Below are positions 53,988 through 63,736 of a stretch of 64,000 bases of DNA, piece after piece; position 1 is the stretch's first letter; every line of letters starts with the position of its first letter. The stretch lies in the NCBI RefSeq assembly GCF_003670115.1, contig NZ_QQTY01000006.1:62001-126000 (forward strand), in the 5' to 3' direction. Source of the DNA: Natronorubrum halophilum. Its GTDB lineage: Archaea; Halobacteriota; Halobacteria; Halobacteriales; Natrialbaceae. The translations under genes and the position numbers were made by a program. The notes under the pieces were generated by a model. It worked only from the letters and a program-made list of their open reading frames with translations, was not told the DNA's origin and did not search any database.

Positions 53988-54734
53988 ATGTCGGCCGACG
54001 ACGGCCCAGTTATCCTCCTCGCCGGCGAATCCTGGCGGACCCTCTCGTTCGAGATCAAGGGCCGGAACGTGGTCGCCGACGGCGAGTACGTCGAGGGCGC
54101 GGATCACCTCGTCGCCGCCCTCGAGGCGGCGGGCGCGAGCGTCGAGTTCCAGCCCTGCCACGTCGCGGTCGACGCCTTTCCGCGTTCGCGCGAGGAACTC
54201 GACGCGTACGACCTCGTGCTCCTGAGCGACATCGGGGCCGACTCGCTCCAGATCACGCCGCGGGTCGCGGCCGGCGAGACCGACGTCGACCGGTGTGCCC
54301 TGCTCGAACGGTGGGTCCGCGACGGCGGCGCGCTCGGGATGATCGGCGGCTACATGAGCTTCGCCGGCGTCGGCGGACAGGCGCGGTACGCACGCACCGC
54401 CGTCGCCGACGCGCTTCCGGTCCGGATCGCGCCGCACGACGACCGCATCGAAGTGCCGGGCGGCGTCGCGCCCCGCCGAACTGGCGGCCCGGACTCGCTG
54501 CCCGAAGAGTGGCCCGTCGTGCTCGGTTACAACCGCCTCGAGGCGGACCCGGACGCCGACGTCTGGGCGTCCGTCGGCGACGACCCGCTGCTCGTCGTCG
54601 GCGATCACGGCGACGGGCGCGCGTTCGCGTTCGCGACGGACTGTGCGCCCCACTGGGCGCCCCTCGACTTTCTCGAGTGGGAGCGGTTGCCCGAGATCTG
54701 GGACGCGATTCTCGAGGCGACGGTCGGCTCCTAG
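53988..54734 (+). CDS. class I glutamine-amidotransferase-like protein without the usual Cys
   Basis: 248 residues of a flavodoxin-like alpha/beta fold. The nucleophile elbow reads LGMIGGYMSFAGVGG, so Gly-Tyr stands where true glutaminases have Cys. It fits the uncharacterised DUF1355-type branch. It lies stop-to-start with the dehydrogenase and so shares its transcript. Possibly binds a sugar rather than glutamine. Confidence 0.7.
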   Translation: MSADDGPVILLAGESWRTLSFEIKGRNVVADGEYVEGADHLVAALEAAGASVEFQPCHVAVDAFPRSREELDAYDLVLLSDIGADSLQITPRVAAGETDVDRCALLERWVRDGGALGMIGGYMSFAGVGGQARYARTAVADALPVRIAPHDDRIEVPGGVAPRRTGGPDSLPEEWPVVLGYNRLEADPDADVWASVGDDPLLVVGDHGDGRAFAFATDCAPHWAPLDFLEWERLPEIWDAILEATVGS

Positions 54735-54841
54735 CTCCTCGCGAATCGATCGGCCGACTGGCTCGAGCGGTGATCGTCTTCGACCCGTTGTGGGTACAGT
54801 TAACTTATCCCGGTGACAACCGGGTAGCCGAACACGCGATT

Positions 54842-55930
54842 ATGTCGACAGGTGTAACCATCCACGATCCCAACGCGACCGACGAGGGGTACACGCTCCT
54901 CTGTGAAACATACCAATTCCCGGAAGAGGCGCCCGACGGAACGGGGAAGATCTACCTCATCGATATGGACGGCGAGCCGGTCCACGAGTGGCGCGTCGAC
55001 ACGGCGGTCCAGTCGTTCTGCACCCTCCTGCCGAACGGCAACCTCCTCTACCCGACGCGCGATCGATCCGACCTCTCGCGGGCCGGCCTGCGGGAGCTTA
55101 CGCCCGACGGTGAGGTCGTCTGGTCGTACCACTGCCGGATCGACCACGATTACGCGGTCCTCGAGAACGGCAACCTGCTGTTGCACACCATCTCGGACTA
55201 CATGGTGCCCGAGATCAGTCCCGAACTCAAGCGCAACTCCTACGTCCTCGAGATCGATCGCGAGAAGGAGATCCACTGGGAGTGGCGCGGCGACGAGCAC
55301 TTCGAGGAACTGGGCGACCTGCTCCCCGCGGAGGACTGGGCGTACGTTCGCGACCGCATCGAGTCCGAGTTCCCGTTCGACTGGGCGCACAACAACACGC
55401 TCCAGGTCATCCCCGAGAACGAGACCTACCGAAGAGAACTCGAGGGCGACGGCCCCGTTCGCTTCGAGCCCGGGAACATCGTCTTCTCCTACCGGAGCGT
55501 GGACGTCATCGGCGTCATCGACTACCCGAGCGGCGAGATCGTCTGGGCGTGGGGGCCCGGCGAACTCGACGGCCAGCACCTCCCGCACGTCCTCGAGAAC
55601 GGCAACGTGCTCGTCTTCGACAACGGGACCGAGCGCGGCTACTCGCGGGTGCTCGAACTCGATCCGCTGACCGAGGAAATCGTCTGGGAGTACACCGGCT
55701 CGCCGAAAGAGGAGTTCTTCAGCAAGTACATCTCCGGCGCGCGTCGCCTGCCCAACGGAAACACGCTCATCTGCGAGGGCGGAAAGACCCACCTGTTCGA
55801 GGTGACGCCCGACGGCGAGGTCGTCTGGGACTTCGTCAGTCCGTTCGGCGAATCGGGATCGATGGGGACTATCTACCGGTGTCAGCGGTACTCGCCCGAG
55901 TACGTCGAACCGCTGCTCGAGTCGCTCTGA
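54842..55930 (+). CDS. arylsulfotransferase-family beta-propeller protein
   Basis: 362 residues with a six-bladed repeat: LPNGNLLYPT, LENGNLLLHT, HNNTLQVIPEN, LENGNVLVFDNG and LPNGNTLICEGG mark the blades. No signal peptide, unlike most bacterial members, so it would act in the cytoplasm. The real start is ATG 54842, since upstream codons run through the previous gene in another frame. A TTAACTTATCC box is about 40 bases before it. Members move sulfate between phenolic groups. A sulfatase gene is 2.5 kb away. Confidence 0.72.
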   Translation: MSTGVTIHDPNATDEGYTLLCETYQFPEEAPDGTGKIYLIDMDGEPVHEWRVDTAVQSFCTLLPNGNLLYPTRDRSDLSRAGLRELTPDGEVVWSYHCRIDHDYAVLENGNLLLHTISDYMVPEISPELKRNSYVLEIDREKEIHWEWRGDEHFEELGDLLPAEDWAYVRDRIESEFPFDWAHNNTLQVIPENETYRRELEGDGPVRFEPGNIVFSYRSVDVIGVIDYPSGEIVWAWGPGELDGQHLPHVLENGNVLVFDNGTERGYSRVLELDPLTEEIVWEYTGSPKEEFFSKYISGARRLPNGNTLICEGGKTHLFEVTPDGEVVWDFVSPFGESGSMGTIYRCQRYSPEYVEPLLESL

Positions 55931-56337
55931 TACGGGCTCGTCGGTTAGCGTTCAGTCGGAACCAGTCTCGGTCTCTCTCGAGACGACGAGTCACACGGTG
56001 AACGGAACCTCGAGTCCAACGCCCATCGACGGCGAAGACGAGCGTCCTGCAGTCGCTGGCGGCTGTGATTTTCACCTCCTCCCCAGCCGATTCGCTCCGT
56101 TCGCTTCAGGCTCACGGCCACTGGCCGTTCGCCTCGCCGCAACGCGCCGCGCTCTCACTCGCTCATCCACAGGAAGACGCTTCGCGTCTTCCAAGCCTTC
56201 GCTCGCGAGGCTCGCGAAGACCTCGCACGATCGTTGGCCCGAGACTCGCTGGTCGCTCGTCACGGTCCAGCGCGCGCCACCGCATGTGGTTCTGATCGGA
56301 CCGAGGCGAACCACGGATCACCGCCGATTCTGCGTTC
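55931..56337. repeat. hairpin-rich intergenic element
   Basis: About 400 bases without a gene. A perfect hairpin GGAAGACGC-TTC-GCGTCTTCC lies at 56171-56191. There are smaller ones at about 56115 (ACGGCCActGGCCGT) and 56196-56221, and many GTTCGC/CTCGC words. This looks like the REP/MITE-type repeat family seen between haloarchaeal genes, and may end the upstream transcript. Confidence 0.45.
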
Positions 56338-57570
56338 TCACTCGAGTAGTTCGTCGACGTTCGCCCGAATCTTGCGAACGGCTTCGGCCACCGAGCGAAT
56401 CCCCGCTTCGTCGGCGAGCAGCAGTTTGTGGCTGTAGGTGACGTTGGTCCGGCAGATTTCTTCCGTACCGGGGAGGTGGAGGTTGGGATAGTCCGGAACC
56501 TCGGTTCCCCGCGGGAGGAAGCGAGCCACCTCGTTGCGGTAGAACGCCGGCTGTCTGTAGAGGGGCAGTTGATACCCCTCGCTCACCGGAACGCTCTCCG
56601 CGACGAGCGCCTCGATGAACCGATCCCGGTGGAGACCGCCGAACGCGTCGGCGTCGTACCGGAAATTCTCGATGCAGTAGCCGCGAGCCGTGATTCGGTC
56701 GTCTCGCGGCTTCGTCGCGATGCCGTCGATCGACTCGAGTTCGGCGAGCAGGACCTCCTCGTTCCGTTCGCGGATCCGGTTCTCGTCGTCGAGTTTCTCG
56801 AGTTGAGCCAGCGCCAGCGCGGCCTGCAGTTCCGAGAGGCGGCGGTTCGACGCCAGGAAGTGGTGGTAGTAGTCGACCGTCCCCTGCCGGCGGCCGATGT
56901 TGGCCATCGTGCGGGCGCGGTCGGCCAACACCGTGTCGTCGGTCGTCACGATGCCGCCCTCGCCGCTGGGCAGGGACTTCGACTCCTGGAAGGAGAACGT
57001 GCCGAAGTCGCCGAACGTGCCGACCTTTTCACCTCGCCATTCCGACCCCTGCGCGTGGGCCGCGTCCTCGATCAGGAACAGGTCGTGCTCCTCGATAATG
57101 GGGAGGAGTCGATCCATATCCATCGTGTAGCCGGCGAAGTGGACGCCGACGACGCCGACCGTCCGGTCCGTGATCACTTCCTCGAGGTGGTCCAGATCGA
57201 TATTGTACGTCTCGGGGTCGGTGTCGACGAACCGCGGCACCGCGCCGACGCAGGGAACCGCGCTCGCGCTGGCGATGAACGAGTACGACGGGACGACGAC
57301 CTCGTCGCCCGGTTGGACGCCGCAGGCCCGCAACGCGAGTTCGATCGCGGTCGTGCCGTTGCTCACGGCGATCGCGGTCTCCACGTCGTGGTACGCGGCG
57401 AACGCCTCCTCGAGTCGATCGCAGAACTCGCCGCCGGTGGTCCGACACCAGCGTCCGCTCTCGAGTGACTCCGTTACGTACTGCCTGCTCGTCTCGGTCA
57501 GTCGCGGCCACTCGGGGAGTTTCAGTGCCTCCGCTGCTGCCGGTCCGCCGTTGATGGCTAACTCTGGCAT
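56338..57570 (-). CDS. DegT/DnrJ/EryC1/StrS-family PLP aminotransferase
   Basis: 410 residues from ATG 57570. The PLP Lys is in FSFQESKSLPSGEGG (about residue 198) and the Asp in FLIEDAAHAQG. Other boxes are SNGTTAIELALRACGVQPGD and SYSFIASASAVP. Typical members add an amino group to keto-sugars (as in dideoxysugar synthesis), but the reverse, removing an amino group from an amino sugar, fits this catabolic setting. It lies 76 bases after the isomerase-like gene on the same strand. Confidence 0.9.
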   Translation of the reverse strand: MPELAINGGPAAAEALKLPEWPRLTETSRQYVTESLESGRWCRTTGGEFCDRLEEAFAAYHDVETAIAVSNGTTAIELALRACGVQPGDEVVVPSYSFIASASAVPCVGAVPRFVDTDPETYNIDLDHLEEVITDRTVGVVGVHFAGYTMDMDRLLPIIEEHDLFLIEDAAHAQGSEWRGEKVGTFGDFGTFSFQESKSLPSGEGGIVTTDDTVLADRARTMANIGRRQGTVDYYHHFLASNRRLSELQAALALAQLEKLDDENRIRERNEEVLLAELESIDGIATKPRDDRITARGYCIENFRYDADAFGGLHRDRFIEALVAESVPVSEGYQLPLYRQPAFYRNEVARFLPRGTEVPDYPNLHLPGTEEICRTNVTYSHKLLLADEAGIRSVAEAVRKIRANVDELLE

Positions 57571-57646
57571 GCTCTTGCTCGAGTGCTTCGCGTCCGAGAC
57601 GATAAGTCTGTGCGTACTTGTCTCACAGTCGCTACCGATTAGCAAC

Positions 57647-58423
57647 TCACGACGAGTCGACTACGCGGTCGCGAACGTCGGCGAACACGGCGCTCCCGTA
57701 CTCGAGCGATTTCAGTCCGTCGTCGGTGCGGCCGTTCTCGCAGACAAACCACTCGGTGCCGGCGGCCGCGGTGGCGGACGTGCAGGCCTCGATGTTGACG
57801 GCGCCCTTCCCGACGTCGGCGTGCAGGGCGGCCGGATCCGACGGGATAGAGTCGGTGAGGTGGACGACAGGGGCCTGACCGTCGACGGCCTCGAGGAGAG
57901 CGAGCGGATCGTAGCCGGCGTGTTTCGCGAGGCCGACGTCGGGTTCGAACCCGAACCGGCCGTCCGCGCGGTCGACGAACCGTTCGAAGGCGACCCTGCC
58001 ATCGACGTCCGCGAACTCGAATGTGTGGTTGTGGTAGAGCAGGTCAATGTCGTACTCGGCGAGTTCGGCCGCCGCGTCGCCGATGCGGTCGGCCGCGGAC
58101 TCGATTCCCTCGACGGTCGCGAACGCCTCTGGCTCGTAGGTGGGGACGACGAGTGTCGAACAACCGACGGCCAGGCAGTGTCCGACGAGGTCGTCGAGTT
58201 CCGTCTCGAGCCGGTCGATGTCGACGTGGGCGCCGGCGACCGCGAGCCCGGCGTCCTCGAGCGCGTCCCGCGTCCGACTCACGGCACCGTCGTAGAACTC
58301 GTCGAAGTGCGCGTCGTAGAACTCGACGCCCTCGAACTCGGTCTCGCCGACGCGGGCGATCAGCTCCGGCGTCGACTCGTCGACGTCTTTCAGCGTGAAC
58401 AGCTGGATGGCAGTCCGTAACAC
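57647..58423 (-). CDS. sugar isomerase/epimerase-like TIM barrel (AP endonuclease family 2)
   Basis: 258 residues. GVEFYDAHFDEFYDG, YHNHTFEFADVDGR (the zinc His-Asn-His box) and GFEPDVGLAKHAG match the xylose-isomerase-like barrel family used on inositols and rare sugars. It is followed by the DegT-family gene, and both face left from the sulfatase. Substrate unknown. Confidence 0.85.
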   Translation of the reverse strand: MLRTAIQLFTLKDVDESTPELIARVGETEFEGVEFYDAHFDEFYDGAVSRTRDALEDAGLAVAGAHVDIDRLETELDDLVGHCLAVGCSTLVVPTYEPEAFATVEGIESAADRIGDAAAELAEYDIDLLYHNHTFEFADVDGRVAFERFVDRADGRFGFEPDVGLAKHAGYDPLALLEAVDGQAPVVHLTDSIPSDPAALHADVGKGAVNIEACTSATAAAGTEWFVCENGRTDDGLKSLEYGSAVFADVRDRVVDSS

Positions 58424-58492
58424 ACGTCGAGTAACTCAGAACGCGGCTAAAACCCTTTTGCTCGAAACAGGAGTCGGGAATCGGAACCGCAG

Positions 58493-59965
58493 TTAGCTGC
58501 TCGAGGCACAGTCGTCCGAATCGCCGACGTCGTCCGAGCCGGCCGTCGTCGTGGTGAGCGCCCCGTCCTCGACGAACCCCTCGGGACGATTCGAGAGTCG
58601 GTCGACCATTGCGGTTCGTCCCCGCTTAAGGACGTCCGCGTACGCCTCGTCGTCGGTGCGATCGTACAGTTCGTTGGGGTCCTCCTCGAGGTCGAACAGC
58701 AACTCCTCGCCGGTCGCCGGATTCCAGACGAACTTGTGTCGGCCGTCGACGACGTACTGACAGCCATTCTCCGGGTCGTAGCTCCCGGCGGCGTGCTCGC
58801 CGTGGTACCACTCCCGCCAGTCGTCCCGGTCGGGGTCGCGAACCAACTCGAGCAGGTCGCTCCCCTCGACAGTCTCGGGGACGGGGACGTCCGCGACCGA
58901 CAGCAGCGTCGGCATGACGTCCTCGAGGCCGACCGGCCGGTCGACGAGCTGTTTTCGCGGCAGGTCCATCGACTCGGGGAGTCGCAGCACCATCGGAACC
59001 CGCGCAGAGCCCTCGTAGGCGTAGGTCTTCCGCCAGAGGTAGTGGTCGCCGAGCATCTCGCCGTGATCCGAGATGAACATGACGAACGTGTTCTCGAGTT
59101 CGCCGATCATCTGCAACTTGTCGAAGACGCGTTTCAACTGGTGGTCGATGTGCGTGATGAGGCCGTAGTAGGCGGCTCGCGCGCGACGAACGATCGTCGG
59201 CGGCAGGTCGGCGACCCAGGCGTCGACAGGCGGATAGTCGGGGATTTTCTCGCCGTAGACGTCGTCGGCCCACTCGCCGATGGACGGCGCCGGGATCTCG
59301 CGGTCGACGTACATGTCCCAGTACGCTTGGGGTGGATCGAACGGGGTGTGCGGGCGGACGTACGAGAGGTTGAGGAAGAACGGCCGCATCTCGTCGCGCT
59401 GGTCGAGGAAGTCGAGCGCGCGGTCGGTCGTCCAGTTCGTCGGGTGGTAGTGTTCGTCGACGTGCCACGGTCGGGGGTCCCACGAGTTCCGGCCGAGGCC
59501 GTGGGAGAGTTCGTCGAACAGGCCGTCGCTCTCCTGCTCGAGCCAGCGCGTGTAGTCGTCGTCGGGGTGGGCAAAGAGCGCCTCATGCTGGTCCAGGCTC
59601 TCGAAGCCGACGTGGCTGCGGATCGGGATAGAGTGAATCTTTCCGGTGAGTTTCGTCTGGTAGCCCGCGTCGCGGAGCACGCTCGGCAGCGTGTCGTCGA
59701 AGTCCCACGGCGTCGTCACCCAGCCCGGCGCCCCGTTCGTCGACGGCGTCTGGCCCGTCAACAGCGACCGGCGAGCCGGGATGCACGACGGTGCGGGGGT
59801 GTAGGCGCGGGTGAACAGCGCGCCGTCCTCGACGAAGCTGTCGATGTTCGGCGTGTGGACGAGCGGGCGGTCGTCGTCGTCGGTCGGCGAGTCCGGGTCC
59901 ACACCGAGGCAGTCGCCGCGGTGCTGGTCGGTCATGATGAACAGGATGTTCGGTCGACTCGGCAT
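58493..59965 (-). CDS. cytoplasmic sulfatase
   Basis: 490 residues from ATG 59965. Calcium-site start LFIMTDQHRGD, the formylglycine signature CIPARRSLLTG (Cys61 in C-x-P-x-R context), SYVRPHTPFDPP and FISDHGEMLGDH are all present. There is no signal peptide, so it desulfates an imported compound. A formylglycine-generating enzyme is not seen in this window. It starts a leftward run with the isomerase and aminotransferase. Confidence 0.92.
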   Translation of the reverse strand: MPSRPNILFIMTDQHRGDCLGVDPDSPTDDDDRPLVHTPNIDSFVEDGALFTRAYTPAPSCIPARRSLLTGQTPSTNGAPGWVTTPWDFDDTLPSVLRDAGYQTKLTGKIHSIPIRSHVGFESLDQHEALFAHPDDDYTRWLEQESDGLFDELSHGLGRNSWDPRPWHVDEHYHPTNWTTDRALDFLDQRDEMRPFFLNLSYVRPHTPFDPPQAYWDMYVDREIPAPSIGEWADDVYGEKIPDYPPVDAWVADLPPTIVRRARAAYYGLITHIDHQLKRVFDKLQMIGELENTFVMFISDHGEMLGDHYLWRKTYAYEGSARVPMVLRLPESMDLPRKQLVDRPVGLEDVMPTLLSVADVPVPETVEGSDLLELVRDPDRDDWREWYHGEHAAGSYDPENGCQYVVDGRHKFVWNPATGEELLFDLEEDPNELYDRTDDEAYADVLKRGRTAMVDRLSNRPEGFVEDGALTTTTAGSDDVGDSDDCASSS

Positions 59966-60141
59966 ACCCATACCTTCCGTTCCGATCACAAATGTCTATC
60001 CCTTCCCCGACTCTCGAGGCACACGTATCGGCGCCGCAGACGGTCTCTTTCCCGAGAAAACCGGTCCGCCATCGAGCTTATAACGAGAGTACATGTGTAG
60101 TTACAGTTTTATCGGAGTACCCAGTAGTGGTGATTGATAGC

Positions 60142-61590
60142 ATGCCTCGAGAATCACGCGACAGTGAGAGTGAACGATACCGAACCCGAACGAGTGAAGC
60201 GAATGCAGATGCGAGTCCCGTGGGGCGAAACCTGCCAACGCGGCGGTCCGTCCTGCGCACCGCTGCCGCCGGGACGGCGGTCGTCGGGCTTGGACTCGGC
60301 GTAACCGGATCGGTCGCCGCGAGCGACGAGTACGGCACCGTCGTGAACCTCGTCGACGACTTCGGCGCCGACCCGACCGGTGAGGAACCGATCGACGACG
60401 TCCTCGACGAGGCGGTGCAAAACGACACGAAGGTGATCTTCCCCGAGGGCGAGTACTACCTTGAGGAGGGCGGCTTCCACCGAAACGGCGCTGGCACCGC
60501 GGCCTCGTTCGATCCGGATGGAACGCCCGAGGAGTACGTGTTCGACGTCGCACTCGTCGGCCAGGGGGACGTGACGCTTCGGCCGGCAGAGGGCGTGGAG
60601 ACGTTCGTCCTCGCCCTCTGGGGTGACGGCGTTCGCGTCGAGAACTTCCGGATTGATCAGACCGCCGCGGAGACGAACGTCGGGATGTCGTACCTGGTCC
60701 AGAACGACCTGGTGGTGCGCGACATCGTCTACGAAGGGCTCGCGGACACGTGGGGGACGGTCAAGATCGGTCCGGGCATCGTCGAACCGGACGGCACCGG
60801 CCTGATCGAGAACTTCCACGTACCGGACGGCTCGATGGGGTACGGCCGCGAGACGGGCGCCTGGGTGTTCCCCGACCACGCGGGTGACCTGCTGTTCAAG
60901 CGGTGCTCGTTCAAGGGGTTGGCCGACAACGCGATCTACGCCTCCGGTCCCGGCGGGAACGGGAACGGCTCGGTCGGCGTCGAGAACTGCTACTTCGAGA
61001 ACAACAACGTCTCCTCGATCCGTCTCGGGACGCCCGGCAGCTACGCGAAGAACTGCACCGTCGTCCTCGACGGCTACATCCCCGAGTACGACACCTGGGG
61101 AGCGGTCACCGCCCGCGCGGTGTGGCTGTGGAGCGAGTTCGGGGGCGAACTCAGGAACATCGACGTGCGCTGCAACCACGAGAGCAGCTACGGCGTCCTC
61201 GATTACGCCGGACACGACGGTGCGGTAGCGATGCGCAACTGCCGGTTCGAGATGAACGCCGACGGCAACCAGGCCGTCGACCTCACCAACGGGACGGCCG
61301 ACATCGCGATGAAGAACACGAGCATCACCGGCGACGCCAGCGGGGGGACGGCGCTGGAACTCACCGACAGCGCCGTCGCGATCCAGAATCTCTGTCTGGC
61401 ACAGTCGGGCGCCGACCGCGACGGTGTCACGCTCGAGAACGCGACCGGAACGATCCGGAACGCCAGGATCGACGTCACCGGCGAGCAGGTCGTGACCGAC
61501 GGCGACAGCGACGTCGCGGTGACGAACCTGAGCGAGCACGGCGACTGTCCGCCGGCGCAGGCCCGGCACCCGCTCCAAAACCGGTTCTGA
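60142..61590 (+). CDS. secreted right-handed beta-helix (pectate-lyase-like) protein
   Basis: 482 residues. A twin-arginine signal LPTRRSVLRTAAAGTAVVGL, RR at 34-35, is followed by VAAS for cleavage, so it is exported. The rest is a beta-helix: repeated strand turns such as VENFRIDQTAAETN, LFKRCSFKGLADNAIYASG, VENCYFENNNVSSIRL and MRNCRFEMNADGNQAVDL. A long-polymer (pectin- or alginate-like) lyase or binding role is usual for this fold. It would act outside the cell, before the importer. ATG 60142 chosen; a GTTTTATCGG box precedes. Confidence 0.78.
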   Translation: MPRESRDSESERYRTRTSEANADASPVGRNLPTRRSVLRTAAAGTAVVGLGLGVTGSVAASDEYGTVVNLVDDFGADPTGEEPIDDVLDEAVQNDTKVIFPEGEYYLEEGGFHRNGAGTAASFDPDGTPEEYVFDVALVGQGDVTLRPAEGVETFVLALWGDGVRVENFRIDQTAAETNVGMSYLVQNDLVVRDIVYEGLADTWGTVKIGPGIVEPDGTGLIENFHVPDGSMGYGRETGAWVFPDHAGDLLFKRCSFKGLADNAIYASGPGGNGNGSVGVENCYFENNNVSSIRLGTPGSYAKNCTVVLDGYIPEYDTWGAVTARAVWLWSEFGGELRNIDVRCNHESSYGVLDYAGHDGAVAMRNCRFEMNADGNQAVDLTNGTADIAMKNTSITGDASGGTALELTDSAVAIQNLCLAQSGADRDGVTLENATGTIRNARIDVTGEQVVTDGDSDVAVTNLSEHGDCPPAQARHPLQNRF

Positions 61591-61697
61591 TCGACCGCAC
61601 GCGACCGAACACCGACGGCGACATCGTTCCCGTCTCCGTTCCCATCTTCGTCCCGTCGACCGGTCGATTTTATGCTCGTCGCCTCGAGTGAGTGGGT

Positions 61698-62723
61698 ATG
61701 GCCACGGTACTGACTATCGGCGGCGCCCGGTTCATGGGTCGATTCACCGTCCGCGAGTTTCTCGAGCGCGGTGACGACGTGACGCTGTTCACCCGCGGGA
61801 ACAGCGAAATTCCGTTCGCCGAATCCGACGTCGACCACGTCGAGGGCGACCGACGGAACGAGGCGGACCTGCGGGCGGCGTACGACGCCGTCGATCCCGA
61901 CGTCGTCGTCGACTTCGCGGGCTTTCACCCCGCCGACGTCCGCGCGGCCGTCGATATCTTCGCCGACGTCGATGCCTACCTGTTCGTCTCGAGTACGAGC
62001 GCCTATCGGCTCTCGACGGCCGTTCCGATCCGGGAGGACGAGACGCCCCTCGAGTCGTGTACGCCCGAGCAGGCGACCGACGATTCGTGGGAGAGCTACG
62101 GCGCCCGGAAGGCCGAGTGCGATCGAATCCTCTTCGAGGCGGCCGACGACGGGGTGAACGCCATTAGCGTCCGCCCGACCGCGATATACGGGCCGCACGA
62201 TCCGACGCAGCGACTCGACTACTGGATCGACCGCGTGCGGCGCTACGACCGGATCGTCGTTCCGGGCGACGAGTACTGGATGCCGATGCACCTCGGGTAC
62301 GCGGAAGACGCCGCTCGAGCGATCACCGTCCTCGCCGAGGAGGGGACGCCGGGCGAAGCGTACAACGTCGCGAACCGTGAGCAGTGCCAGTTCGATCGAC
62401 TGATCGAACACATTGCGACGGCGCTCGAGACGTCCGTGACGATCGTTCGGCCCTCGCCTCGGGAGTTGGCGACGATCGACCTCTTCCCCAAGAACTTCAG
62501 CCTCTGTCGCCCGTTCCCGTACGTTGTCTCGACCGAGCGGCTCGCCGCGCTGGGCTGGAAGTCGACGCCGCTCGAGGCGGGAATCGAGACCGCCGTCGAG
62601 CACCACCTCGAGACCGAACCCGACGGGAGCCGGCACGGACCCAGTCGGGAGACGGAGGAGCGACTCCTCGAACTGTGTGCCCACGGCGTCCGTTCGATCG
62701 ACGGGCGCGGACGTGATTCGTGA
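61698..62723 (+). CDS. NAD-dependent epimerase/reductase (extended SDR)
   Basis: 341 residues. NAD loop TIGGARFMGRFTVREFLERG, then VSSTSAYR and YGARKAECDRIL holding the catalytic Tyr-x-x-x-Lys. RPTAIYGPHDPTQR and MPMHLGYAEDAARAI follow. Resembles UDP-glucose 4-epimerase-type and NDP-sugar reductases. It faces the PIG-L deacetylase gene tail to tail, with 32 bases between. Confidence 0.9.
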   Translation: MATVLTIGGARFMGRFTVREFLERGDDVTLFTRGNSEIPFAESDVDHVEGDRRNEADLRAAYDAVDPDVVVDFAGFHPADVRAAVDIFADVDAYLFVSSTSAYRLSTAVPIREDETPLESCTPEQATDDSWESYGARKAECDRILFEAADDGVNAISVRPTAIYGPHDPTQRLDYWIDRVRRYDRIVVPGDEYWMPMHLGYAEDAARAITVLAEEGTPGEAYNVANREQCQFDRLIEHIATALETSVTIVRPSPRELATIDLFPKNFSLCRPFPYVVSTERLAALGWKSTPLEAGIETAVEHHLETEPDGSRHGPSRETEERLLELCAHGVRSIDGRGRDS

Positions 62724-62755
62724 TCGCGCCGTAGACGGCGTTCAACGCGTCGCGA

Positions 62756-63598
62756 TCACTCGATCGGGAAGAGGATATCTCGGTTCTCGTCGGTGAGTTG
62801 GCCGCCGTACTCGCAGTGTTCGAAGGCCTCGGCATACCGAACCTCCGATCCGCGCTCCTCGCCATAGCGCTCGACGAGCGCGTCGCGGTGGCGGTCGGCG
62901 ACGGCCGCGAATCCGGGGAGTCGGTCCTCGGCCAGCCACTCGCGGCGTTCGTCGTCGTCTTCCGGCACTTCTTCGAGTTTTCCGACGTTGTATGGGAGCC
63001 ACTCGTACATCTGGGAGTCGTGTTCGTGGATCGCGTCGAGTTTCGTCTCGACCACGTCGTCGATGTCGACGACGACGTCGGGATTGAACGGATACGGTTT
63101 CTGGAAGTCGTCGTGGAGGTAGCAGATGACGGGGTTGTAGGTGATGTGGGGCGTGTTCGTGCAGATGTTCGGGACCGTAACCATGTATGCAGAGTCTTGT
63201 ACCAGGTCGGAAGTGTACCGGTGGTCGGGATGGTAGTCGTTCGGTCGGTGCGTTAGTATCAGATCGGCCTTGAACTCGCGGATGAGCCGAATCACCTTGT
63301 TTCGGTTCTCGATGCTCGGCCTGAGTTCGCCCTCGTGGGTGTCGAGGAACGTGTACTCGACGCCGAGGATCTCGGCGGCTCTCCGTCCCTCGGCCTGACG
63401 CCTGCGGGTGAGTTCGATCCCGCCGATCTCGTGGTGGCCGGCCTCGCCGTTCGTCATCGAGACGAAGCGGACGTTGTGGCCGAGGTCGGCGTACTTGCGC
63501 GCGGTTCCGCCGAAGGTGATCTCGCAGTCGTCGATGTGGGCGCCGATGACGAGCACGTTGAGCGGTCCGTCGGGTACCCTAACGTCAAATGTTGGCAT
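62756..63598 (-). CDS. PIG-L family N-acetyl deacetylase, second copy
   Basis: 280 residues from ATG 63598. Zinc motif in NVLVIGAHIDDCEITFGG (AHIDD, where most have AHPDD) and THRPNDYHPDHRYTSDL near residue 115. Longer than the first copy and with a Tyr- and Pro-rich middle. The upstream open frame from 63685 lacks homology. Expected to deacetylate or otherwise cleave an N-acyl sugar. Confidence 0.88.
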   Translation of the reverse strand: MPTFDVRVPDGPLNVLVIGAHIDDCEITFGGTARKYADLGHNVRFVSMTNGEAGHHEIGGIELTRRRQAEGRRAAEILGVEYTFLDTHEGELRPSIENRNKVIRLIREFKADLILTHRPNDYHPDHRYTSDLVQDSAYMVTVPNICTNTPHITYNPVICYLHDDFQKPYPFNPDVVVDIDDVVETKLDAIHEHDSQMYEWLPYNVGKLEEVPEDDDERREWLAEDRLPGFAAVADRHRDALVERYGEERGSEVRYAEAFEHCEYGGQLTDENRDILFPIE

Positions 63599-63736
63599 GG
63601 GTCGTCGTCCACTCTTTTTTCCGAATCGGTCATAGGTGTTTCGCCCTGACGACGCAGCGTGGGTTCGTCGAGACGGTGACGACACCGGAACCGGCGTCCC
63701 GAATCGCCCGGGTTCAGCGAACCAAGAGGTGGCCGT

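Noticed and set aside
52800-54653. 617-codon minus-strand open frame opposite the dehydrogenase operon
   Set aside because: Shadow of three recognised genes; it has no domain and is rich in Arg, Asp and Val typical of antisense reading.
58736-60100. 454-codon plus-strand open frame opposite the sulfatase
   Set aside because: Antisense of a gene with all sulfatase motifs.
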